NCBI GenBank assembly: GCA_015179025.1
Contig: WHUX01000044.1
Location: 295,933-359,932, forward strand
Length of the DNA stretch: 64,000 nucleotides
Reading direction: 5' to 3'
Origin: Terfezia claveryi
Lineage: Eukaryota; Ascomycota; Pezizomycetes; Pezizales; Pezizaceae
Numbering within the stretch: position 1 is the stretch's first letter; each line of letters starts with the position of its first letter. The translations under genes and the position numbers were made by a program. Under the pieces are notes generated by a model. It was not told the DNA's origin, searched no databases, and worked only from the letters and a program-made list of their open reading frames with translations. Of this stretch, positions 1 through 10,005 are shown in pieces.

Positions 1-2
1 AC

Positions 3-1521
3 CTGGCGGCCAATACCCTTGTGGAAGCTGAAGCTGAGGCTGAGGCTGATGTGGAAGCTGAGGCTGACCTCTGACAACTAGTGAGACAGGCATATGAGGA
101 CAACCCCCTGGCTAAGGAAATTATCACCGCAGTGGATTCTGGCCTGTGCTGCCACCCCAAGATCTCCCTAGCTGAGTGTACCGTCCAGGAAGGCCTCCTC
201 TACCACCTCGAATGGCTGTATGTGCCGGAAGGAGAGCTGCACCTTCGATTGATCAAGGAACACCATGACAGCCTGGTTGCAGGTCACCCTGGAGTGGCTA
301 AAACGTTAGAGCTTCTAGCCAGGAAATATACATGGATTGACCAACGGAAGGACGTGGAGCGGTACGTACGGAACTGCCACGTTTGCAAGTGTGCTAAGCC
401 TGTCCGCCATGCCCCGTATGGGACCCTGAAACCTCTGGATATCCCTGATCAGCCGTGGCTGCACCTGACTATGGACTTCATGACAGGGTTGCCAGAAGAT
501 TCGGGGTTCAATGCCATCTTGATGGTGGTAGATCGGTTGACGAAAATGAGGCATGTTATACCTTGCCGGGACACCTGCTCCGCCCCAGAGTTAGCCAACC
601 TCTACCTCAACAATGTATTCCGATACCATGGCCTTCCTGAGTCGATCGTATCCGACCGTGGCCCTCAGTTTACCTCAGAATTCTGGCAAGCCTTCTGCGA
701 ACTTCTGGGGATCAAAGTACACCTGTCAACGGCATATCACCCCCAGACGGACAGCCAATCGGAGAGGATGAACGCCATTATGGAGCAATATCTGCGGGCC
801 TTTGTCAATTACCAGCAGGATAACTGGGTTTCGTTACTGGCTACCTGCGAATTCGCCACGAACAACCAGTTCTCGGAATCCTCCAAAACCTCCCCTTTCC
901 TGGTTAATTACGGTTGGCACCCCCGGTTCGTGGATGCCCTGGCGCCCCTGCAAAAAGCCCACCCCCTAGCTAAGGAGTTCGTGGTTGGAATCGCTGAACT
1001 CCACCATACCCTGAAAGCTGAGCTGGGATATGCGCAAGCCTGGCAAGCTGAGTATGCCAATGGATCACGGTTGCCAGCCCCCAGATATCAGCCAGGAGAC
1101 AAGGTGTGGCTCTCCAGCAGGCACTTCCGAACGGAACAGTCATCTCGCAAGCTGGATCACAAGTTCCTAGGCCCCTATGAGCTGTTAGCAGCTGTGGGCA
1201 CTCATGCTTATCGGCTGAGGTTTCCCAAGGATATCAAGCGCTATCCGGTCATTCATGTCTCGGAGATTGAGCCAGCCGCCGACGATCCCCTTCCCGGGCA
1301 AAAGCACCCCCCACCTCCTCCAGTGGGATGCAGGTGAAGAGAAGTGGGAGGTTGAGGAGGTACTGGACTCAAGGAAATGCTACGGACGAGTTCAGTATAA
1401 GGTCAAGTGGTTAGGGGATGAGGAGACTACCTGGCAACCTGCGGAGGACTTGGAGAATGCGCAGGATTTGGTTACCCTGTTCCACCAACGATACTCGAGG
1501 AAGCCTCGCCCAGTTAAATGA
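3..1521 (+). pseudogene. Gypsy pol fragment: integrase plus chromodomain
   Basis: The integrase would insert the cDNA copy into the genome; the chromodomain would steer it to modified histones. An HHCC zinc-binding region (ending CHVCKCAK) is followed by the catalytic core with Asp in MDFMTG, Asp in SDRGPQF and Glu in SQSERMN. A GPY-type module follows (FLGPYELL), then a chromodomain with WEVEEVLDS, VKWLG and TTWQPAEDL. The frame is interrupted by TGA at 72-74, where a CGA codon would fit, and shifts by one base between about 1305 and 1337, so the chromodomain is read in another frame. The reverse transcriptase would lie upstream of the window. Inactive relic. Confidence 0.9.
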
Positions 1522-1661
1522 TGTCAGACCTTTTGCATTCTTGTTGTTGTTTGGAGTTGGAGTTTTTGTTTCTACCATTGTTGTTGTCTTCTGTATTGAT
1601 TTTGCCGGTTATCATGCCTAGGCCTCCTAGTCGCTGGAGCTCCAGCCTAAAGGGGGGATAG

Positions 1662-2240
1662 TATAACAACCGTATGTTCAGTTGTCATCACCTGCGATTG
1701 CAGGTGACGGGTCATTGCCATTGTTGTCTTTGTCTTTGTCATCACCTGCGATCGCAGGTGATGGGTTATCGTTATCGTTACCTTTTCCTTGGCTTCCGAG
1801 ATAGGGAAGCTTATTCCCCCCATTACCCTGACCGAGTTATGTATATATAGAGCCTGTCCCTCGTACTGTCGTTGGATCACCATCTAACGTCTTGTATATC
1901 CAATACAGGGCCTTGCTTCTCTCCACGTTGGTGTATCTCCCTTGTGCACCTCCTTGTCTTGCCTCGACTCTGCAGCCCTGCTGCCCACCCCGCGAACCTC
2001 CTGTCCTTGCCTTACCTCGCCTTGTGTTTGCAGCCCAGCTGCCTCCCTTGATACACGCGGCAACTGCTTCTGCGTGTCTCGTGTCCCCTGCCCTCTGCCC
2101 CTCTTGCCTCTTGCCCTTGCCTTCCGTCTCAGCCTCCCCCTGGTCACACACGTAGCATTCCTACGTGTGTATTATCCTAGCCTTGCCCTTGCCCTGGCGT
2201 ACCCCTTGGTCGCCTTGCCCCTAGAGCTGTCGTTAAAGCA
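1662..2240 (+). repeat. 3' LTR of the Gypsy element
   Basis: The LTR begins just after the polypurine tract and ends in CA before LINE sequence resumes. The minus-strand LTR at 22349-22819 aligns along much of its length. The first bases are TATAACAACCG here and TATCACAACCG in the other copy, where a TG start would be usual; a G-to-A change in both would fit RIP. A TATA-like box (TATATATA) lies at 1842-1849, shortly before a segment conserved in both copies (CTCGTACTGTCGTTGGATC), which may hold the transcription start. The exact 5' edge is uncertain by a few bases. Confidence 0.75.
1688..1762. promoter_or_regulatory. Pair of palindromes in the LTR U3 region
   Basis: Two palindromes occur at 1688-1707 (near-perfect) and 1741-1762 (perfect, 22 bp). 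Each is built from the half-site ATCACCTGCGA, which contains the E-box-like core CACCTG. The related LTR has matching palindromes at 22609-22629 and 22715-22736. Position and conservation suggest a dimeric protein-binding site; no factor can be named. Confidence 0.45.
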
Positions 2241-4780
2241 GTAGCTGTTGGTTGCGCTCACGCATTTCTTGAGACCCTGGTACTGGAGTTTCTCGAACTC
2301 TTCTTCCCAGTCTCTCTGGCCTCTCCAACCTAGCTCCGCCCCCCACAGAGCTACTGCTCTGATCATGCCTGTGTATGCCGCTCTCCAACTGTTGGCACTA
2401 ATGCCCCAGTTGGAGTTGCCTAGCCCCCCTAGTGCCCCTAGCATCTTCCGTACCTTAGCTATCCTGCTTTTCCAGTGTTCCTTAAACGTTAGGCTCTCAT
2501 CTATGATAATGCCGATCCACTTTACCCACTTAACATCCTTACTTCTTCTTCTCCTCTTTTTCCTCAGCACCATTGATTCATGCTTCGAATCCTCCAGTGG
2601 TAGGTGGCACTCTGCCGCTATCTTATGTACTACCTCATCTGCCCTCACTAAGACCTGCTCCATGTCCATTTGTCCTGCAGCCTCTGCGTCCCAGATACAC
2701 ACATTGAGGTGTAGGTCATCGACGTATGAAGGTAATTTATTATCGAAGGGTGCCACCTTTTTAATCTTCTCCTCCATTCTCCGGATGATAGGAGCCATCC
2801 AAATCAAGAAAATGATTGGTGATAGGGGTGACCCTTGAGGTGACCCCAAATTCATCCTGCCCCTGCCTCTGACTACCCCATCCCAGGCCAGTTCGAATGT
2901 TCTGGCTCTAAAGAAGTCCCTAACCCAGGGGATTCACTTCCTGCCCTCCTTCGACATCTCAAGCTCGTGAATAACATCCTCCTCCCTAACGTTCTGGAAC
3001 CCCCCCTTGATGTCCCAGAAGGCCCAGCCAACCACCCCATCCCTCGCCATGCATCTTTGAGCCCTCGTTACTATCCTGAGAGCTGCTTCTGTCGCTGACC
3101 TCCCTCTGACCGACCCAAACTGGTGTCTGTGTAGAAGGCCAGAAAGCTGTAGTCTATCGGCCACCACCTTCTTACCCAGCTTCCCTATGCAATTGATCAA
3201 GTTGATCGGTCTCCATCCCTTGGTTTTTCCCTAATCCTTGCCTGGTTTCGGAATCATCACTACCTTACTGAATTGCCATTCTACCGGAATCACCCCCCTA
3301 CCCAGCTTTTCCGCGACCTCCCTCATTATGTCATTGCCTAATGTTGTGGGGAGGATTAACTTGATAAATTTGTAGCTGATGCCATCCAGTCCCGGAGCTG
3401 AACTGTTGCACGTTCCTCTCAGCGCCTTTCTCACCTCCTTCTCCAGGTCTTCCAGGTCTGGCATCCAGGGGTCTCAATTTGGCTCACCCCCTTGAGGCCC
3501 ATCCTCTTCCTCCTGCCGGCCCTCTGCTCTCCACCTGAAATGATCCTCAATCAGCCCCTCTACCTTTTCTGCCTCACTTGTGCACTTAACTCCTCACTCA
3601 TTTACCAGGCCGCCCATTTCGCCCTTCAGGTGCCAGGGGTCTTTTGCCCATTTCACTACCTCACAGGGGTCTTTTTCTCTATGTTCCTCACAGAACTGTT
3701 TCCAACAATCTTTTTTCTTCTCCCTGATCATAGCTCTGAGCCTCTCTTTTTCTGCCTTCTATCTTCTTACTCGTCCTTCCTGAGTAAGTCCATCCCCTAA
3801 GCGCTCCCTCCTACTCTTCCTTGTTATGTTCAGCTGGGTGGACAGGTCCTGATCCCACCACCTTTTGGACCTCTCGGTGATCATTAGAACCTTACCATGG
3901 TGGCTCCTTAGACTCTTAAGTTTCTCATATGTGGTGCGCCCCCCCAGGCCCCCAACCCACCTTATCTCCGCCTCCGGACCACCTTCCTGCAGAGCAGTGC
4001 TATCTCATCTTCTAGGCCTTTCCAATCTACTGTTTCCTTTTCTATGACCTGCCTTGCCCCTCCCCACTCTATGTCAGCTAGGAGAACCCAGTGATCCGAC
4101 AGGATCTTCTCCCTCTTGACCCCCCCCACTCCTTTTCTCCTCTACTCAAGAACAGGTCAATTCTGCTGCTCATGATCCTGCCCCTTCTTGTTCTCTCCCA
4201 CGTCTGCCCGCAATCCCCTTCCGCCACTGTTAGACCTGAGCCCACTATCCATGCTGCCATAGCTCTTCCCCTACTGTCTTCCTCATTGGCCGCATCCCAG
4301 TCATGGCTGTGTGCATTCCAGTCTCCAACTACTGCCACGTTGCCTCCCCCTAACTCCATACTAACTCTACCTAGCCACTCCTCCCATTTCCGCCCCTGCA
4401 GCTTTCCATTTGCATAGATCCCTCCTAGCTTCCTTCCAAAAACCTCAACGATAACCAAGTTGTCTTCCTCAACTTCCACCCTAATATTGCCTGATAAGCT
4501 TCTCCTCCAGTATACAAAAACCCTCCTCCCTTTCCTTACTCCACTCCCCAGCTGAAAAGAGGGGTGGTTCTGGCTCCCCTTCCCGTCCTTATCTACCCAA
4601 GCCTCCCCCACAAATGCAACATCCACCCCCTCCTCCTTGCACCACTCCAGAAATGCGTGGGTATTCAAATGGCTCCCCCCCACATTCTGGTATGCCACCC
4701 GAATGCTCTTAGCCGTGGCTCGGCCCTACCTGGGGGTCGTCTGCTGCCCTACCAGGCCTCCTACCCTGATTCCCTACTAG
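2241..4780 (-). pseudogene. LINE ORF2: endonuclease and reverse transcriptase
   Basis: The endonuclease would nick the target and the reverse transcriptase would copy the RNA there. The endonuclease (about 4698-4090) shows IRVAYQNVGG, GDWNAHSHDWD and SRIDLFLS. The reverse transcriptase shows SAPGLDGISYKFIK (about 3400), HQFGSVRGRSATEAALR and FWDIKGGFQNV (about 3130-2980), GSPQGSPLSPIIF (about 2840) and the catalytic YVDD (about 2725), then KWIGIIIDESLTFKEHW. Several frameshifts separate these blocks. The coding sequence stops abruptly at about 2241, where the Gypsy LTR begins. Confidence 0.88.
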
Positions 4781-4894
4781 TATGAACCCTTCCCCATCCA
4801 CTACCCTCAGTTTCTTGCTTCCTCCTGCCTCTCTAGGCCCTGTCTTTCTGCTTGCCTTAGTAGCTGCGGTTCTACTAATTGAGCTGCAGTCCCT

Positions 4895-7357
4895 TTACAT
4901 ATGTCCAGCCCCTCTGCAATTGTGACACCTCGCACATGACCCTACGCTCCGTGGGGGAGAGCTTCTCCATATATCCCATGGGGGAGGGCTTCTCCTTCCT
5001 ACCACTCTCGAGGGCCCTTGGCTTTGTTCAAAATACGAGACCCTTCTTCTCTTGCCCTCCCAAATCAGGCCCTCCTTGATAACCTTTTTTGCCTCCTGAT
5101 CATCCGCTACGTCGAATGTAAACCCAGTCACCCGCGCTGTTCCCCATAGCTTAGGAATCCTACTGGCCATCCTTAAGCCCTTGTTTTCTGCCTTGATTTT
5201 TTCCGCCAGTTCTTTCCTTCCCTTAGGAATTGCCATCGGTGCTGATGGTACCATTAGTTTTACTGACCTCACCTCCTCCACCCAGATATTTAGCATGTCC
5301 CCTGACCTCTCAAAGACGCTCGCCAAAGCCATCCCCACCTCTTTAGCTACTTTGGCCGGATCTACCTCTTCCCTAACCCTCCTAACCTCCCAAGTAGACT
5401 CGTTACAAAGCTCCCCTCGCCCTGCCTTCGCCATTACCTGCCAGGGGGCTTGCTCATTGAGAAGGTTGTTTACCCTGAGAAGGTTGTTTACCTTGCCTGC
5501 TGCGCTTTCTAGCTCAGCTCTGCCCTTCGTGTCTAAGGGCTGCGTGTGTCCCATCACCACCTAGGTTACCTTGAACACCTCTGTCCCAATCACTTGTGCA
5601 GTTCTGCCTATAAGCCTTTCGATCGGGGCAGCCGCCTCCTTCTCGATCCTCTTCTTCATTTCCTCTACCTTTTTTATCTTTTGCCACAATTCAATCATCT
5701 TCCTCGAGCTCAGGTCCGGCCTGACCTTGCCTACCAAGTCTCGAATTGTAGCTTCGCAGGCTTCTCTAGCCTTCTCCTGACTTTCCTTTACCCTACTGGC
5801 TTGCTCTGCTAGCTTAATAGCCTCCGCCTTATTTACTTCCTCTTGCTTCCTGCTTACCTCCTCTTCACGTCTCTTCTTCTCAACCTTTTTAACTCCTCCT
5901 GCTTCCTCTTTTCCTCTTCCACCCTCCCTCTCCTTGTGTTTATCGTTCTCTTGGCCTCTGCTACTTGCTCCGGCGTTCCAGCCCCCAAGGATACTACTAA
6001 GAGGGTCAATTGCTTTTTTATCTCTGCCAACTCCCTCTCTACCCCCGCCATCTAGCTCAATTTGACCTGGGATACCGTTCTCCAGGTTCTTTCTGCCTCC
6101 ATGATCCACTCGATATGTTGGGGGTCCCCCTTGGCTATTGCTTTCCTGGAAATGGCCTTCCAGCCTCCGCTGCCTGCTTCGTCCCCATCTAGATACCACC
6201 CCCCCTCGATGCAGCCACCTTCTGCCTTGATCAAATCCCTGGCCACTCCAGCATCTCTGGCCGACTTCTAGCTGCGTTCCTTCAGCCTCAGAGCCTCGAT
6301 CTCCTCCAGAACCTCCCTATTTGTCTTGATGCTATAGACGATTGTCATAGCCTCCCTGAACTCCCAAATTGGTTTCCAGCTCCTGTTCCCTACTGGGCTG
6401 TTCCCCGCCGGGCTATTCCCCACCGGGCTCGCCCCTGTACTTGCTTCCCTGTTCTCCTCCTCCCAATCATCACCCTTTTCCTTATATTCCTTCTTTCTCC
6501 CCTCCTCCTCCATGAGGTCTATCACTGCGTGTCTACTGCTCTTCAGCCCCAGCATCCTCCTCATGGGGTTTGGAGGGGAATCCTCTATGGTGGCGTCCTC
6601 CTCAGGCTCCCCCTCACCTAGGGAAGTCGTCCCAAAGACGTTGCCCCGTACTTCCTCAAAAGTTCTGACTCTCGCTGTCTCCAGCCCCTTACCATACTCC
6701 CTATCCAATTCTCCTAGCGTAAGCCCCCTTCTAGCTGAGGCTTCTTCCCTAGCCTGGTATTTCTTCTCTTTTTCTTTCATCTTCTGACCCGGAATCCTCC
6801 TCCTCCTGGATCTCCTCCATTCTAGCTTCCAAACCAGCTAGAACCTGTACCACCGTACCTTGTACCTTCCTCCTCGCCAGTCTCGGTGTCGACAAAGTCC
6901 ACCTGTAGGCCATACCGTCTAGGACGCTGCCGTCCGGCCTCATTGGTCTGACTGTGATTGACTCCAGCATGTTGTCCTCCGCCTCTGCCTGCTCGTAGAA
7001 TTGCCATACCGTTCTTGAGAATTTCGATGGCTCTTTCCGCCGAAGGCTATCCCTCACCCTCAGACCCTCCTCGTCCCCCCTCCCTTGTCTCTCCTGCTGA
7101 GAGATATAGAGGTCCCAGTCTCCCTCACCTTGCCACTCATTCTTGCTCCTCTCCGTATTGGCACAGGCTTGTAGTAAAGCTCTTGTACCATCCTCCCCAA
7201 ACCTGGGCACCCCATACTATTTGGTGACTTCCTCAAGGACATATTGCCTTGTCCTCCTTACCCCTTCTTTATCACTAAATTCTAGCAGCACCTTGCTGCT
7301 TCCCTTACCCCAATCTATGACTGGGCCGAATAGAATACCTCTAGGAGGTGGCGCCAT
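4895..7357 (-). pseudogene. LINE ORF1 (gag-like RNA-binding protein)
   Basis: ORF1 proteins of this type bind the element's RNA. The chosen start is the ATG at 7357 (MAPPPRGILFGPVIDWGKG). The frame is interrupted near 7210 by a stop and then shifts several times. The middle is highly charged and coiled-coil-like (about 6190-5560). The C-terminal part carries CHNCRGAGHM, the first half of a CCHC knuckle, with the last Cys in another frame. It directly precedes the endonuclease of ORF2 on the same strand, as expected for a two-ORF LINE. Confidence 0.75.
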
Positions 7358-7370
7358 TTCCTGGATACCT

Positions 7371-8000
7371 TAGATGATACTGTGGAACAATGAAGACTAG
7401 GGGCATAGATGTTGCCGTGGCAACGAAAGTCACTCCTAGTGGAAACTGATTTATTTGCTGGTGAGCTAGTGTAAGTGGGCCAGACCAGACCAAGAGGCTT
7501 GGGGTGGTTGCCACGCAAAATAGTTGCCGAGGAATTACTCCGCTACCGATGAGAGAGTCCGTAAAGTCTTCACCCCCTGGGGAATCCGCCGTTTCGTTCG
7601 AATATGCTGTGAAAGTTAGCCAGGCGTACTCAGGTGAGTTCGCCGGACTAGAATTAATGAGAACCGATGTCGGGGGCTTCCTGGTTGTTGAGTTTCTACA
7701 GGCACTCGGTCCCTGGAAGTTGATGTCGGTGTACCAAATTCATTGCCACCTAGCTCTACGGTATGCTTATGCTGGATGCATCAAATCACGACGTCTCAGG
7801 TGAATGACTTATCTACCACGTACCTAGTCAGGATCATCCTACCTTCATTACGAATAACATATATTGCAACTTTGTTCATGACAACTTCTCATGTTGATAT
7901 GGCTTAACCTTCTCCCCAAATGCCTTCTCCACAAATGCTTCTCCCCTAGCTACTCCTCCGCAAGCATCTAGTGGTCAAAAACAGCTCTCTGACTAAGATT
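7371..8000. other. Intergenic stretch with no recognised gene
   Basis: Upstream flank of the LINE. An open frame at 7504-7803 starts only with GTG and matches no family I recognise. No RNA gene or repeat is evident. Confidence 0.4.
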
Positions 8001-8940
8001 GTGCAAGGTGCAGCTACCAACTAATTGCAGACTATATTACAGTACCTCCAGTGCATGGCTGCATTAAGCGCTATGTTGAGCGTGGGACCTATGAGAATGA
8101 GAAACCAACAGGGCACCCGGAATATATCTGAAGATGCAAGCTTTGACTTGATTGAAGGGGATTGTTCTATAGTAAGCTGACTCTGATGTAATTCCTGAGT
8201 CCATCCATGAACTCTAGACCGCATGCTTCGAGGAAAAGGTATTCGGAAGAAAGCGACCAAAGCTCCTACCACGACATGCAAGCGCAAGATTGGCATGGGC
8301 ACTTGAGAGAAAAGACTGGACCTTTCATCAATGGAAAAGGTTTATTTGGTCAGATGAATACAGTGTAAAGCGGGGTAAAGGTGGAGGTGCTAAGTGGGTT
8401 TGGTCCCTTTGCCGCGGATGTAGTTAATCCGTGCAGGTCTGTATTCAAGTTTCCCTAAATTGTATTCTCTTACTAACATGGATTTATATTATAGGAATCC
8501 CGTGATATCTGTTATGGTATGGGGCTGCTTTTAGGGATCAACAATTGGGATATCTATGGATAGTCTGTTTTCTATGGACCTTGGAAGACGGACGAAATAT
8601 GCTATTAAATATGTTGAGATCTTGACACACGTCCTTCCTGATGTCAGTCTAGAGTTGAGCGAAACTCCAGGCATGCAGGACAACTTATCAATTCATACCT
8701 CAAAACTTGCCACGCCGATGGTTCAAAGGGTAGTTACTAACAACCCTGCCTGCTCTCCCGACGGGCATATATGCAGCGTCAAGTTCCCTCATCTAATAAA
8801 TATGCCTGGAGGGCCTGCGGTAGTAAAGGAAGCACTAGCAGATGCTTTACAAGAGGATATTCCAGAGTCACTATTGGAGAGTCTCCTCGTCGTGTAGCGG
8901 CAGTTATCAAGGCAAAGGGTTGGTATACAAAGTACTTAGA
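8000..8940 (+). pseudogene. Tc1/mariner-type transposase, degraded
   Basis: DDE transposases of this family cut and paste an element at TA sites. Fragments in successive frames read WTFHQWKRFIWSDEYSV and GGGAKWVW (about 8310-8400, first catalytic Asp), VMVWGCF (about 8515), MQDNLSIHTSKL (about 8670, second Asp) and, at the end, RRVAAVIKAKGWYTKY (about 8890-8935). An apparent intron interrupts the frame at about 8436-8494 (GTGCAG start, CTAAC branch-like site, TATAG end). The third acidic region, normally SPDLNPIE, is garbled (CSPDGHICSVKFPHL). Frameshifts and stops make it inactive. Its own inverted repeats were not identified. Confidence 0.75.
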
Positions 8941-8963
8941 CTAGTACTAGTTACGTAAGTTCC

Positions 8964-9060
8964 TACAGAGGACTCTCGATACAAGCATATCGTTCGGACC
9001 GGGAGAAGTATGCTTGTAACCAATATATGCTTATAGCAAGAGAAAATAGGTAGCATAAAA
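8964..9060. repeat. Left terminal inverted repeat of a DNA-transposon-like segment
   Basis: The sequence TACAGAGG followed by CTCTCGATACAAGCATA at 8964-8989 is matched in inverse orientation at 13620-13645, with one mismatch in the first 26 bases. The leading TA and the CAGAGG start resemble Tc1/mariner or pogo ends. A further block, TATGCTTGTAACCAATATAT, lies inside at about 9012 and recurs near 13585 in the same orientation. Confidence 0.6.
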
Positions 9061-9207
9061 TGAAGTTAACTAGCGCTAGGAAATGTTGTGGAATAGGCTT
9101 ATTAATCCAAGCAGAGCATATAAACAAGAAATATCCAAAAAAGAGTAGTAGGTGTGGAGGCGGGAATGTCAAGGAGAGGGGGCACCAGAAAGTCAGTGAT
9201 CCATGCA

Positions 9208-9418
9208 GACGCCTGCATTGAATTTCTAGAGTCTCAATACTTTTCTCCTCACGCTGTAGAACATCTTGTAGGTCCCTGATATTGGCTGTAGGTTCAGCTT
9301 GAAGAGAAAAGGGGAGTAATCCTTCAATATGCGCGGGCGCTACCCTGAGGTGTAACCGGTCAAGCTCCGACCATGCCTGATGCTGTTGGACAACCGAAGA
9401 TTTTGAAGATGAGGCCAT
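9208..9418 (-). CDS. Hypothetical short coding exon (weak)
   Basis: From an ATG at 9418 on the minus strand about 70 codons have an ordinary soluble-protein composition, with a charged helix (REEKSIETLEIQCRRLHG) before the sequence turns hydrophobic and unlike coding DNA. It could be a first exon, a relic, or chance. It lies between the left inverted repeat and the first 5S gene. No family recognised. Confidence 0.2.
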
Positions 9419-9533
9419 TGTTTTCACAGTCAGTATGTATACATCATCGGATCACTCGGTCTGATACAAAACCAAGTAAGCTAATTTGACAGTGAACAGG
9501 TGACATGAAATCGAGAGTGCATCATCATTTGAC

Positions 9534-9652
9534 ATCTACGACCATAGACTGAAGAAAACGAGGCATCCCGTCCGCTCTGCCATATCTAAGCTTCAGATCG
9601 CCAGGCTAGTACTGCAGTGGGTGACCATGCGGGAATCCCTGGTGTTGTAGAT
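9534..9652 (+). rRNA. 5S ribosomal RNA gene, copy A
   Basis: The 119-nt sequence aligns by eye with fungal 5S rRNA. The ends pair into a nine-base helix I (ATCTACGAC with GTTGTAGAT), the conserved TCCCGTCCGCTC is at about 9566-9577, and the internal C-box region contains GTGGGTGACCA. A T-run at 9652-9658 is a typical RNA polymerase III terminator. It is a single dispersed gene, as usual in filamentous ascomycetes. Seventy-three bases upstream are identical to those upstream of copy B. Confidence 0.9.
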
Positions 9653-10005
9653 TTTTTTATTTTCTCACAGCACTTAGCTACAGTAGAGGTAGTCAAATGA
9701 GAAATTTTTTGCCATCAAATGCATAATTTTTGATCTTGGCCTACACGCTGATTGGCTCTTGGCAAACAACCCTGCTTTGCCAAGATCAATTTCTCTTGAT
9801 ATGCATCACTTTCATCAATCGACTCTGGAGTCGATTGATGTTGATGGAGAGATCAAAAATTTGTTATTTACGGCTTAATCATCCATCGCAGTCATCACCA
9901 CACCCAATCATATCACTTCATCACACAACTGAGACTACCACACAACACCCCCGCCATACAAACATCCCTACCACACAACACCCCTACCACGACCCTTATC
10001 TAATC

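Larger units (their letters stand above)
1..2240 (+). mobile_element. Ty3/Gypsy LTR retrotransposon, 3' part (5' part lies outside the window)
   Basis: The segment carries, in order, an integrase, a GPY/F-type module, a chromodomain, a polypurine tract (around 1650-1658) and a 3' LTR. This is the order of chromodomain-bearing Ty3/Gypsy elements (chromoviruses). LINE sequence begins directly after the LTR, so the element probably inserted into that LINE; the other flank is outside the window, so no target-site duplication can be checked. A second, older copy of the same family is on the minus strand at 22349-34735 and shares the chromodomain, polypurine tract and LTR. The frame is broken, so this copy is inactive. 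Confidence 0.9.
2241..7370 (-). mobile_element. Non-LTR retrotransposon (LINE), two-ORF type, degraded
   Basis: Reading on the minus strand, a gag-like ORF1 (from 7357) is followed by ORF2 with an APE-type endonuclease and a reverse transcriptase. The 3' end is cut off at 2240 by the Gypsy LTR, so any RNase H domain, 3' UTR and tail are missing. The order and the CCHC-like motif in ORF1 fit Tad1/I-like LINEs of fungi; the clade is inferred, not proven. Both ORFs are split into several frames, so this copy cannot move by itself. The 5' edge is set just upstream of the ORF1 ATG and is approximate. Confidence 0.85.

Noticed and set aside
4091..6787. Plus-strand frames opposite the LINE
   Set aside because: They are pyrimidine-rich shadows of the minus-strand LINE ORFs, which carry the recognisable motifs.
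7504..7803. Open frame of 99 codons
   Set aside because: It starts only with GTG, has no family resemblance, and lies in transposon-flanking DNA.
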